A stretch of DNA of 64,000 nucleotides from Eustoma russellianum (taxonomy: Eukaryota; Streptophyta; Magnoliopsida; Gentianales; Gentianaceae): positions 26,949,258-27,013,257 of the forward strand of contig AP025057.1 in assembly GCA_036186865.1 (NCBI GenBank), in the 5' to 3' direction. The notes beneath the pieces are model-generated. The model worked only from the letters and a program-made list of their open reading frames with translations, had not been told where the DNA came from and ran no database searches. A program made the position numbers and the translations under genes. Each line of letters begins with the position of its first letter. Within the stretch, counting starts at the first letter, position 1. Below, piece by piece: positions 36,444 through 47,214 of this stretch.

Positions 36444-39038
36444 GACGCCCTCTAGAAGCCGAAATACGACCTCCAACTACCATTTGACTTTTATGATAAT
36501 TGACTAATTGTCTTGATGCTCGTTGATCTTGCTCTAGAAATGTTCTAAAAATTTACAGGTTATGAAGGGAACCGTTTAGGAATATTAACAAGTCATCCGC
36601 AAAACCAAGATACGAAACCACTGGAGAACGGCCACTCTGAAAGCCCCTTAACAGCCCATTCTGGAATAAAGCATTGAGTCCCCTAGAAAATCCTTTTGAG
36701 GCAAGAATAAAGAGTATAGGGGATAAGGGATCACTTACTTCACCCCTCTAGATGGCCGAAAGTAACCACAAGATTTGCCATTAATCAACACCAAGCAATG
36801 TGTAGAGTCCAAGTTATTCATAATGAGCCTAACAAACCTGGCATGAAAACCAAACCGCAAGAGTAGTTGTTCTAAATAATACCAAGATACTCGATCAAAT
36901 GCCTTTACCATGTCCAACTTAATCATAACCTATGCACCACGACACTTATGGTCTAAAATATGGACCATTTTCTTCGCCATTAGCACTTGTTCAGAGATAC
37001 CACGTTCTGGCATAAATCCTGCTTATTCCGGAGAGATCAAGCAAGGCAATAACTTGGTGATGCAAGATGTGAGAATGCGAGTGATCACTTTAGAGATGAA
37101 ATTTGTTAAACATATGGGCCTGTAGTCAGCAAATGTACCTGGATTGGTGATTTTAGGTATCAAACAGATCAAAGATGATGCCATTGCATTTGGAACTCGA
37201 TTGCCCAAGAAAAATTATTGCACCGCAAGGAGTACGTCTAAATCCAAGACATCCCAGAAATGCCTATAAAAAGAGCCAGAAAAACCATCTAGGCCAGAAG
37301 CATTGGATGGACTTAATTGCCACACTGCCCTCTGGACCTCATTAGATTGCGGCAGTATCAAAAGATCTTCATTATCATGCTGTTTTAATGTCTAGGGTAT
37401 ATGCTGCAAGAGAAAGTCATGATCATACGTGGGCTCCGCACTATATAGGAGACTGTAAAATGCAATCGCCTCATCTTGAATGGATTGAAAAGTGTCACAT
37501 TCTGTTTGGGCCGACCTTCTAATAGTGAGAATAGCCTGACGTTGTCGCCTTGCCTTGACAACTTGATGGAAATAAGCAGTGTTCGCATCTCCTTCCTTTA
37601 TCCACTGAATATTGGCTTTTCTGATTTCAATAATGATGTGCCCGAGTCTGTATCTTCAGAAGTTGTGCTTTGGCCAAGTGATATGTTGCACGACTATCTG
37701 CCTTGGGTGTGGCATCATAAACTCACTCAGCGCGCACCGTCTCCTCATCCGCTACCAATAAATCACTAAAAATGTTCCCAAAGATTGTTTTATTCCACTG
37801 CCACAAATCTGCCTTTAATTGTTTTAGCTTTGTATAAAAGACATATATACCACCCACAGTTGGATATGATCCCCAGTGTGATCGTACAAAGCCAGCAAAA
37901 TCATCATGTGTCAACCAGGCAACCAAATATCAAAAAGAGGATGGGCCTGATGAATCAACCAACGTACATTGAAGTAAAAGTGGAGAATGATCAGATGTGG
38001 CGGGATGTAGAGTCCAGACCGAGGTGTTTCCAAATATATCAGAGAATCCATGCATATAAAGGAAGCAATCTAAGCGATGCCAGACTTGACCCAGACCCTA
38101 CCCATTAGTCCAAGTAAACCGTGATCCATGAAGTGGTATGTCAAGCAGTTCAGAGGATTCAGCAAATTGCTTGAAATCAGCCAGGGTTTGCAAAGCCGGA
38201 GTAGATGCTCCCTCATACTCATCCAAAGAAAGAAATGTATTGAAATCACCTCCAATCAGCCAAGGAGCCGTGATCCCTGTCTGGAATAGTGTTAAATCAT
38301 CCTATAGAGGTCGGCGGGCTGATATTATATGCCGTGCATAAACTGCTGTAAACCAAATATCCTATCCACTAGATAGCCAGCGCAAATGTAGAGACGTATT
38401 TTGTATACCATGTCGAGTATCAATAAGGTCGGAAAAAGATTCCCTCCAAAAAAATCCAAATATTACATCAGTAGAAGAGCAAGCATTCGAAAAACCAAAC
38501 TGCAACCAGAGATATTCCAATCTAGCTTGCCGGAGTTTAGGTTCTATTAGTATCAATATGTAGACTATGTTGCCAAATTAAAGAAACTATACGAGTAAGA
38601 GAGGTTCGAACCCCTCGAACATTCCAATGTAGTACCTTCATTGGGACTCATGTAAAAGGAATTTAGTGGAAGAACGCTGCAAGGCTCCACGTGTAACAAC
38701 CGAAGTGGGTGGCGCTGCAGGCATATCCCCTTTCTTTCGACGCAGGTGTCTAGTGCGGATTTGCAACAAGTTATCGATAACATGAGCAACATCTAGATGC
38801 TCCATATTGAGGGAGCCATCATCTAGTGGAGGTGTGTTAGATACCACTTTATCAACATCTAATACTGCTGTACGCAATTCCTGTGTATCTATTGTATGAT
38901 CATCATGGATCTCAGAATCTAAGGCATGCGATAAGATTGGGTCTGGATCTTCCATGACATCTAATACTGTCCACGTACGACTCGCAAAACATCTATAGCA
39001 ATCCGCCTCATAATCGAATTTCATAAGTATGTGTATTA
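36444..39038 (-). mobile_element. LINE D, 5' part (after nested Copia), truncated in ORF1
   Basis: It continues LINE D on the far side of the Copia element. RT: LVNYHKSQ (~36480), FADDLLIFL-like (~36590), DMVKAFDRVSWYYL (~36910) and PGTFADYRPICLTNFISKV (~37130). Endonuclease: GGDFNTFLSLDE-like (~38240), and ORF2 start MKVLHWNVRG at 38641. The ORF1 tail (39024-38638) ends in TGA overlapping the ORF2 ATG. The 5' end breaks off inside ORF1 near 39038 (THILMKFDYEADCYRCF corresponds to THVLLHFDQEQDYYCCF of LINE B), so the element is 5'-truncated. A possible target duplication AGTAATGTGT/AGTATGTGT is weak. Confidence 0.85.
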
Positions 39039-39895
39039 TACATGTGTGTACATAAATATATTAAAGCCATATTTTAGCATTAAAATAGCCTTATGGCCGA
39101 AACATACATATATGTGTGTGTGTGTATATATACGTACATTACACATATATGTGTTCATATCTCAAAGTGAGTCATTCTTCTTATAAAAAGTCTTTTTGGC
39201 CATATTTTATACATAAATATATATGTCAACAAACTAATATTTCCATATATTATACATATATGTACATTACAACATAATGATGATTTGTTTAAGTCCTAAA
39301 ATTTCATTATAACCGTATGTATATATATACACACACTTACATGTATTGATTTTTATACAATATATATATATATATACAATATATATATATATATATATAT
39401 ATATTCATAACATATAACTTAGTCATTTTTATATCTTAACATATATTATATACATTTATAAATAATGTATTTTTAAGCCATTTTCACCAATAAAAGACCT
39501 AGTGGCCGAGTAGTGCATATATGTATATTTAAATATACCTATTTTTAAACATTCTACATAGATGTATTTATAGCACAAGATAAAATCATTTTTGTTATAA
39601 AAAGGCCTTCAAAACCGTTTGTATATTGATGTGTGTATATATTTTATACTTTTTACATATACGTATTTATAGCACAAGTTAAGACTATTTTTAGTACATA
39701 AAGGCCATTATGGCTGTTTATGTGTGTGTTTATATATATAATAAATTTATACTTAGTTATATTACATATCTCACGATATATTGTACATGTATATATATAT
39801 AACATATACTAAAAAGTCATTTTATTCTCATTAAATAGGCCTAAGGCCGTGTGTAAATATAGTATGTATGTATGTGTGTGTGTGTATATGTATAT
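39039..39895 (-). mobile_element. Gypsy-type LTR (-), second segment: GGCC-motif array
   Basis: Continues the LTR cut at 23613. It consists of degenerate ~100-130-bp units, each with a T-rich TCATTTTT block, then (A)AGGCCTTATGGCCGAA or a decayed form (39060, 39190, 39480, 39600, 39700, 39825), then TA/TG runs such as those at 39110-39135 and 39360-39405. No gene is seen. Confidence 0.6.
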
Positions 39896-39910
39896 ATCCC
39901 TAAAACATAG

Positions 39911-41266
39911 TTGCCTCTTGGGCCATCTTGAAAGAATACGCAGTAGTACAATTTGGGGAAGAAGATTTTTCATTATTGATTCTTAGAGAGCGTATACGAG
40001 TAGGAATATTTTCATGGTGTTCATCTATCTGTGGAAGCAAATTTGCTGCTTCGCTTCAGCCATTATTGCATGCTCATTATTCACCTCCTTTACGCTCCAG
40101 CCGAATACGAGTAGTTAGATAGAGATTACCACCCACGGATAAGTTAAAGCTTAATATAGACGCCGTGGCAGGGCAGTGAGGGGCAGTTGGAGGGGCTGTC
40201 CTACGTAATCATGATGGTCAACTCATCAGAGCTATTTGTTTTCCACTGCTGGTTTTACCGCCACTGTACGCTGAGTTACAGGCTATGCTTTTCTCACTTA
40301 TTTATTTTGCGATGTTGGGTTATTTGGAGCTACATATTCAGATAGACTGCCAATATTTGGTATCATTGATAACGTACTCAATCACGCTTTCAAGTCGGCT
40401 AGGCATGGATTATGAACATCTGCGAAGGCACTTGACCCTCATGCACGCCATTATATCATATGTCCCACGTGAAGGTAATTCAGTAGCCTATGTCCTAGCG
40501 CACTATGGGCTTATACGAGGGGAGGTGTGCACATTTAGCAGTCTTTTGGATCTTCCTCCTATGGCACGGAATAGCTTGTAGACAGATATTACTACAGCGT
40601 ACATTCTCCCGTGAGGGTTTCATGTCATCAACACTCAAATATATTCTCGCATGCATCTCTTTGATGCAGGCGGCTGGGTATGTTTTTCGTGAGACTTCTT
40701 CTTCACACTTTTCGTTGTTTGACAATTACTTGATGTCACATCTCTTTTATTTGCTGAGGTTCTTGACACATCTAACGGATTTCAACCAATGGCATTTCCT
40801 TAAACAATGATCGCTGGCATGGATTACAATTCTTGTTGCCGTACCAATCTTGGTTATGGGTAACTCAGGTATTCGTTTATCATTTTCCACATACTCTGCT
40901 TTTGGATTTATTTGGCATCTATTACATGTAACCTTTTACATGTTTTCAATTTTGAGGTATAAAAATGGCGACCAACGACGGCTATCTGCATCGAAGACTG
41001 GGCTGTGTCTCTCCGTTTCTACACTCCGTGCTAACGCTCTCACTGATGGATCAACTTCGATCATGTCCATACTTTCAACATATGCTTTGTTGCTATCATG
41101 TATTTTAAGGTTTTTATACATATTTGCTTATCTTTTCTGTTTAGTTTGGGAGAGTCTCCTCCATAGATAGGAGCATCAATGTAACCATGGTATTCCTCTG
41201 CCACAAGTGAGGGTTTACATATTAATAAAATAACTGGACGGTACAACCCGTCCTTCACCCAAAAAA
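39911..41266 (+). mobile_element. LINE E, 5'-truncated (RNase H and 3' UTR), 15-bp TSD
   Basis: Flanked by a perfect 15-bp target duplication ATCCCTAAAACATAG (39896-39910 and 41267-41281) and ending in CCCAAAAAAA, so both ends are exact. It carries the last part of ORF2 in damaged frames: FGEEDFSLLILRERIRVG (~39950), LKLNID (~40147), IQIDCQYLVSL (~40340) and VPREGNSVAYVLAHYG (~40465). Then comes the 3' UTR with GGTATTCCTCTGCCACAAG. It is the same subfamily as LINE D, in opposite orientation. Confidence 0.95.
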
Positions 41267-41281
41267 ATCCCTAAAACATAG

Positions 41282-41530
41282 ATTTCATATATTCTTCTGG
41301 AGAAATCTTGAACATACTACATGGTGATCAAAACTTGATATAAACATATATATTAAACCTTTGAAAATCCATTTAAGATCTCGGAAGAATACTTGTCTTT
41401 ACCACTTTTCTTACACTTTAAAATAATAATTCCTTCACTTGGCTTGGAAGAAAACCTTCTCCTTTGTGCCTCACATAACCCACGGTTTTAACACTAAAAA
41501 TAGAGAGTTAGCATACAACTTAGTATAAGG
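41282..41530 (-). mobile_element. Gypsy-type LTR (-), third segment, up to a recombination junction
   Basis: Its reverse complement matches 2170-2440 of the first LTR (AAGCCAAGTGAAGGAAT, GTGTAAGAAAAGTG, ACAAGTATTCTTCC, CATGTAGTATGTTCAAG blocks). It continues the LTR after LINE E. Near 41525-41545 homology switches to internal leader sequence belonging to the neighbouring element. Confidence 0.65.
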
Positions 41531-41641
41531 CTGAACTCTCAGTCTAAAATCATTACTTAAGTTCTAAAATCATCACTTAAATTTTAAGTGTTTACCTTAT
41601 TGTTTCTGCTATGGATCTAGAGCCTTGTCTCTGATACCAAA
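41531..41641 (-). other. Gypsy leader and PBS stub
   Basis: On the minus strand, TGGTATCAGAG (41629-41639) follows the LTR end ...GGGCACTACA after two bases. About 100 bases of leader follow that resemble 4876-4965 (GGCTCTAGATC, AAGTGATGATT). All coding internal sequence is missing; the stub joins LTR sequence directly. Confidence 0.75.
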
Positions 41642-44539
41642 TGTAGTGCCCCGCCCAGAACTAGAGTTTCGTCATAGTGCACCCATCATACTCTACTACG
41701 AGTAGTACAAGGCATCGATACCATACATGTGCATGTCGACATGAATCGTAAATCGAAATAGCAGAAGCAAAATAAAGATAAACCTACGACATGCATAATA
41801 ATACGAATCGTCCAGGTGTGTACAAATCACGAAGTACAATGTCTCAAGATAGTCTAAGTACATCACAATAGAATAAAGCCCAACATATCAAATACATAGC
41901 TTCGGCCTACATCTTAGCTCACGGGTACTCTAGCTGGGGTTCTTCCTCAATGAACAAGGCGTCAGTGTCCCTGTCCTCTGTAATGTGATAAGACAAGTAT
42001 GAGCGATAGCCAACATTAATCGCTCAGCAAGTAATCCTACTAGATACATCATGTGGATCATGCATGGGGAGACGGGGTGACAGATAATAATATCATAATA
42101 ACGAACATAAATAACCGCATCTCCATTTACAAATAAAGGGCATGATATAAGAATAAAACAGAACATAAGAATTTACCTCATACCATTGGAGTCATAACTT
42201 TCATCTTCGACCCATCCTTAGCATACCGGTCTATACTTACATACTAATCTATATCATACTAAGGTCATCACTTATAGTCCTCACATCTTCATGCATAGTC
42301 CACCTTAATAACCTTAAGGGCATAAATAACTTACGAATATTCTAACCATAACCTAAGGGACATGATCATGACATGATACATATGACATGACTATTCATAA
42401 CATGATTTTTTATAAAATGACTTTTCATAAACATGACGTGATTTTCATAACTTGCATAAAATGACATTTTCATAACATAAAGACATAACATTTTCATCGT
42501 TGGCTGTAGCATTTTTCATAAGAATAATAATGCACGATATACCGAATGATTCCCAATATATTACATGTACAACATAAACATCATAAAAATATGTACATGT
42601 GCTAACGGTGACACATTATGACTGAGATCTCGTGTCTCGGACCCAGTGTTACACTCAGTCATAATGTAAACATGGGTCCCTGACACCTACCACTTCGAGT
42701 CCGATGTCAGAACAGCTACAACTTAACATATCATAATCATGATCATGAACATAACATAACATATAGTGTCTCACTGGAATCATTCGTCTCGTGTTTATTA
42801 TTCATATGCTTGTAAACTTTTTGAAACATGTGATGCGACATCATAACTTTTCAAACCTTAAATTGCATGCAACGTGAGACTCCATCATATGAGGATATTT
42901 GGTCATACTACAACTTATAACATCACTTACTTATTTACCTACTACATATCATAACTTAAAGAAAATACCACTTTTATCCCCACATGATGACCATTCAACC
43001 ATGACATCCAAAACAACCCACTTTACATAATTTTTCATCCAACACCACTTCCTTAATTTGTATTTTCCATATACAACCCACATTTCAACATTTAAGTAAT
43101 TAAAACCCTTAATTCCTAATTCCTTTAACATGTCACATAAAAAGACCTAACTTATGCCATACTTTATTCATTATTACATATGGTTCATATAAGTGAACAT
43201 AACATGGAACTTAAATCATTTTTGTCCTTAAAATGGCCTTAAGCCCGCATATATATATATATACAGTTCATATATATATATATGTGTGTGTCTGTGTATA
43301 TATATATATTTCATTGTAATACATTTATATGTATATATATATATCTAAGCTATATAAAATAATTTATATATTTAATACTCTAGTGGACCGTGTATATATA
43401 TGTGTGACTATATTCATATATACTTCCATAACATGTCGCATTTCATTTTATTACATTAAGGACGCTTGCTGAATTTTTTTATACCACTCCTTATACATAT
43501 TTAAATCTCATTTTTCTTTCTTTTTATATACATGTTATATGCTGTATGTTTTCATAATAAACATGTATATATTGTCTTCTTTCCGTTTACTTAATTCTAA
43601 GATTATGACATAAAGGAAACACATAAGCATAAACATAATGGAAATCAGAAAAAGTGTATTTTTTGAGCCATAATCATCATCTAAATACACATCTTTGAGA
43701 TGAAAATGATGAAGCTCAAGTGAAGTACTACTCAATATAGGCCATTGGCACGGTTTTGGAGTAAAAATGAGGGGTTAGTGAGCAACTTATGAAACTAATT
43801 AGATGGAAGAATTTAACTTAAGCTTCATGAAGTTCTTACATTGGTTTTCTTTGATTTTAGATTCTACAACCTTCTTAAATCTCTCTTGAGTGATGGAGTG
43901 TTTATGAACTTTATTTGAATGATGTTGGTGTGAAGAAAAGAGAAGAAAATCTTCTCCTTGTTATGGGTGGAGAATTCGGCCAAAGGGGGTGGAAGAGGGA
44001 TGTTTGGAGTTTTCTTGGATTTTCTTGGAGGAGAAGGAAAAATGTTTTATGGAAGATGTAAGTGTTTGAAGTGTTGAAGAAAAAGGAAGAATTCTCCATT
44101 TCTTATGGCGTGGCCGGCCACGAGGTTGGAGAATGGGGTGGGGGACAAACTTTGACAAGTATGGATTTGAGGAATGGAGTCTATGACAATATTCCAAGCA
44201 TGCTGTTTGTTTATGCAAAAATTCCTAAAGTGTAAGACAGTTTGTCTTCCTTTCCATTTTTTCCTTTTTCTTTTCTTTTTCTTACATGTATGTATTTGTT
44301 TTCATTTATTTAAGTTGCACAAAATTATTGTGTCTTGTATTTTGTTTTTGATTTAATTTATTCTACTAGCTTAAGTTGTTACGAATTAGTTTCGTTTGAA
44401 TTTTATCGTATAATTGAAAACATTTGTTATCTAATTCGCTATGGTATCAACATTCCAAAGGAATAGGGGTCACGCATTAATGTAAGTAGGTTTACGGTAT
44501 TGGAGTCCCAAGGATGTTTTCCTTATTGCTATGATCACA
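41642..44539 (-). mobile_element. Gypsy 5' LTR (-), inverted relative of the 1429-4863 LTR
   Basis: A minus-oriented LTR; on the plus strand it starts TGTAGTGCCCCGCCC. It matches the reverse complement of 1429-4863 over nearly its full length (for example GGTAGGTGTCAGGG and GAATCATTCG blocks; about 85% by eye). The TA/TG microsatellite at 43245-43340 corresponds to 3210-3265. The far end near 44539 is approximate, set where homology fades. No coding content. Confidence 0.75.
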
Positions 44540-45060
44540 ATTATATCGGTCGTGTCTATATGATTTTATAACTTTTAAATTTTTATTGAATATCTATAAG
44601 TTTAATATTTTGTTGCTAATTTGACATAATTAACATTTGACATTGACTGATTAAAATAAATTACACACGACTGTCACCCTTTATTTTTCTATCCCCAAAA
44701 TGTATAAGAGACAAAAAGAAAATTTTCAAAACACCATTTACCAACTAATGCTTGACGGTGACTGATTAACGAAAAATGTCATTTTGTAACCATTAACGTG
44801 AATTTTGAAATTTTTTTGTCTCTGATACGGTTTTGAGTTAAAAAAATAAACCGTAATAGTTGTATATCTTTTTTTGTTAATCAGTTAACGTCAAATATTA
44901 ATGTTTATTGTGTTAAAATCATAATAGAACAACAAACGTGTTGTTAAAATCTTAATAGAACATCAAATGTATTGATATAGAGTGGAAATTTAAAAATTTA
45001 TAATACAATTTAGAAATAAGAGCTACAATCATTATCATAAAGTTTTATTTTTTTCCCAAA
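44540..45060. other. AT-rich intergenic sequence with small repeats
   Basis: Upstream flank of the AAA-ATPase gene. An imperfect inverted repeat (CTTGACGGTGACTGATTAACG at 44751-44771 against its near complement at 44878-44897) spans about 150 bp, a possible small MITE. A related direct copy, TTTGACATTGACTGATTAA, lies near 44637. Two tandem ~33-bp units with TTAAAATC(A/T)TAATAGAAC lie at 44913-44960. No ORF of interest. Confidence 0.5.
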
Positions 45061-45068
45061 ACAAAATT

Positions 45069-45112
45069 GGTCAAGTCATACGCACGTGCGTGTGTGTCTA
45101 TACATATATATG
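45069..45112 (+). promoter_or_regulatory. Candidate core promoter of the AAA-ATPase gene
   Basis: GGTCAA (45069-45074) is a W-box TTGACC on the reverse strand. A palindromic CGCACGTGCG (45081-45090) contains a CACGTG G-box. CTATACATATATATG (45098-45112) is a TATA-like element. A CT-rich leader from about 45117 to the ATG follows, typical of plant 5' UTRs. W-boxes bind WRKY factors and G-boxes bind bZIP/bHLH factors, which would fit stress regulation; that is inference from motifs only. Confidence 0.5.
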
Positions 45113-45374
45113 TAGAATGCTCTCTCCTTAGACTCTAAGTTTCACTTCGTTTCCCTCCTCTCTTCCTTCTTCTCACTTCACCACCACCCAACCACCCTCT
45201 TCCTCGATCTTTCTCTTCCATCTTCCTTCCAATTTTATCCCCAATTCCCTTACTTCCTTTGAAGAATTTCTAAACCAACATTTTCTTTCCTCTGTTTTAG
45301 CTCCAATTCAATTTCCCTCTCAATCCCATTTCAAATTTTCGAAAACCCAGTAACTTTTCATCATCTGTTTCAAA

Positions 45375-46922
45375 ATGAACGAGTTTTGGACAACATTAGC
45401 TTCAATAATGGGGGTATGGGCCTTCTGTCAAAGCATCCTCCACACAGTTTTACCACCAGAGCTCAGATTCGTCTTTTTAAAACTCTTCCACCGATTCTTC
45501 ACCTGCTTCTCCTCTTACTGTTACTACGACATCACCGAAATCGACGGCGTCAACACCAACGAGCTTTACAACGCCGTCCAGCTTTACTTAAGCAGTTCTG
45601 CTTCCATCACCGGCAACCGACTCAGTCTGACACGTGGCCTCAATTCAAGTGCAATTACCTATGGCCTTTCCAATAATGACCGGTTAATTGACAATTACAA
45701 GGGCATACATGTCCTCTGGGAACACGTTGTTACCCAAAGACAAGCCCAAACGTTTTCCTGGAGGCCTTTGCCTGAAGAAAAAAGAGGCTTCACTTTGAGA
45801 GTGAAGAAGAAAGATAAATTGATGATTCTTGGGGATTATTTGGATTTTGTGATGGAAAAAGCAGGGGAAATTCGTAGGAACAATCAAGATCGTTTGCTTT
45901 ATACTAATTCTCGTGGGGGTTCTCTAGATTCAAGAGGGCATCCTTGGGAATCTGTTCCTTTTAAACATCCCAGTACTTTTGATACATTAGCAATGGATCC
46001 TGTGAAAAAATCAGAGATTATGGCTGATTTGAGGGATTTTGCTAGTGGGGAATGTTTTTATCAGAAGACAGGGAGGGCTTGGAAAAGAGGGTATCTGTTG
46101 TATGGCCCACCTGGGACTGGGAAATCTAGTATGATTGCTGCAATGGCTAATTATTTAGGTTATGATATTTATGATCTTGAATTAACTGAAGTGCATACTA
46201 ATTCTGAGTTAAGGAAGTTGCTTATGAAAACTAGTTCTAAGTCTATTATTGTAATTGAAGATATAGATTGTTCAATTAACTTGACTAATCGGAAAAAGAC
46301 TAGTCCGGTGGGCCGGTCTGGCCATGGTTACGATGTTTCTGTGCCGGGGGTGGAGAGTAATGGTGGTGGTGGTGGTGGTGGTGATGATGGTGGAAATTCA
46401 ATTACTTTGTCTGGTTTGTTGAATTTTACCGATGGTTTGTGGTCGTGCTGTGGAAGTGAGAGGATTTTCGTGTTTACGACGAATCACATTGAGAAGCTTG
46501 ATCCTGCATTGCTAAGGAGTGGGAGAATGGATATGCATGTTTACATGAGTTATTGTTCATTTTCAGCTTTGAGGGTTCTTTTGAAGAATTATCTGGGGTA
46601 TGATAATGGTGATTTGGATGAGGGGATAGAAGATGAGATAAAAGAATGGATCGATAAGGCACGAATGACGCCGGCGGATATAAGTGAGGTGTTGATCAAG
46701 AACAGGATGGATAAGGGTAAAGCAGTGAGGGAATTGTTGGAGGCTTTGAAGATGAGAGCTAATGGGAAATCTATGGAAATGAATGGGATGGTTGTGGAGG
46801 AAGATGTGGAGCAAGTGAAAAGGGCATTGGAGAATCCTACAATTGATGAAGGTGAATTGGAAGAAAGTGGTAACAAAATCAAGAGTGATGATGAAGACCA
46901 AGATGATAAGAAGATTCACTAG
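45375..46922 (+). CDS. AAA-ATPase, BCS1-like/AATP family (At5g57480/At4g25835-like)
   Basis: An intact, intronless 515-residue protein, close to the usual ~500-520 residues. A hydrophobic N-terminal segment (about residues 5-27) is a likely membrane anchor. It is followed by the AAA-associated domain (about 28-130; YDITEIDGVNTNELYNAVQ). The ATPase core has Walker A GPPGTGKS (244-251), Walker B IIVIEDID (291-298), sensor-1 FVFTTN (365-370) and a second region of homology with RSGRMD (381-386, arginine-finger position). A Gly-rich insert encoded by GGT repeats (330-337) and an acidic tail are the variable parts. Plant members sit in mitochondrial outer membrane or ER and are often stress-induced; the substrate of this protein is unknown. 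The start is supported by the conserved N terminus. It is the only intact host gene seen, between a Gypsy LTR and a fold-back element in its 3' flank. Confidence 0.95.
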   Translation: MNEFWTTLASIMGVWAFCQSILHTVLPPELRFVFLKLFHRFFTCFSSYCYYDITEIDGVNTNELYNAVQLYLSSSASITGNRLSLTRGLNSSAITYGLSNNDRLIDNYKGIHVLWEHVVTQRQAQTFSWRPLPEEKRGFTLRVKKKDKLMILGDYLDFVMEKAGEIRRNNQDRLLYTNSRGGSLDSRGHPWESVPFKHPSTFDTLAMDPVKKSEIMADLRDFASGECFYQKTGRAWKRGYLLYGPPGTGKSSMIAAMANYLGYDIYDLELTEVHTNSELRKLLMKTSSKSIIVIEDIDCSINLTNRKKTSPVGRSGHGYDVSVPGVESNGGGGGGGDDGGNSITLSGLLNFTDGLWSCCGSERIFVFTTNHIEKLDPALLRSGRMDMHVYMSYCSFSALRVLLKNYLGYDNGDLDEGIEDEIKEWIDKARMTPADISEVLIKNRMDKGKAVRELLEALKMRANGKSMEMNGMVVEEDVEQVKRALENPTIDEGELEESGNKIKSDDEDQDDKKIH

Positions 46923-46940
46923 AAGGTTTGTTGGGGGACC

Positions 46941-47111
46941 GGATCCTCTCACCACAATTTTCTCACCTACTTCTTCACCGTACTACAAGTGGCAGCAGGG
47001 GAGGATGGTGAAGCTAGACAAGGGTTACTTGCATCTAGGCTCTCCATCCTCCCCTGCTGCCATGTGTAGTGCGGTGAAAAAGTGGATGAAGAAATTGTGA
47101 CTGAGGGGATC
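46941..47111. mobile_element. Fold-back MITE in the 3' flank of the AAA-ATPase gene
   Basis: A ~170-bp near-palindrome. The left arm (GGATCCTCTCACCACAATTT ... GGCAGCAGGGGAGGATGG) pairs with the right arm (CCATCCTCCCCTGCTGCCA ... GTGACTGAGGGGATC). It starts 18 bases after the stop codon, so it probably lies in the 3' UTR. Arms and centre (GGGTTAC) resemble the element at 49639-49822. No clear target duplication is visible. Confidence 0.75.
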
Positions 47112-47174
47112 AAACTCTTATTGTGGTTGCATTTTGGGAATGTTTTTGTTCTCATGTTTTTGGGTTGGTGGGGA

Positions 47175-47182
47175 TTTTTTTT

Positions 47183-47213
<31 letters not shown>
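47175..47213. repeat. Homopolymer tract T18-G21
   Basis: Eighteen T (47175-47192) directly followed by twenty-one G (47193-47213). A G run this long can form G-quadruplexes and is also prone to length error in sequencing. Apparent ORFs through it are low-complexity. Confidence 0.9.

Positions 47214-47214
<1 letters not shown>

Noticed and set aside
43245..43340. TA/TG runs as possible promoters or origins
   Set aside because: They match microsatellite in the homologous LTR at 3210-3265, and nothing beyond composition supports a function.
45386..45676. Alternative-frame ORFs overlapping the AAA-ATPase gene on both strands
   Set aside because: Shadows of the 515-codon gene; the AAA frame has full domain content and motifs.
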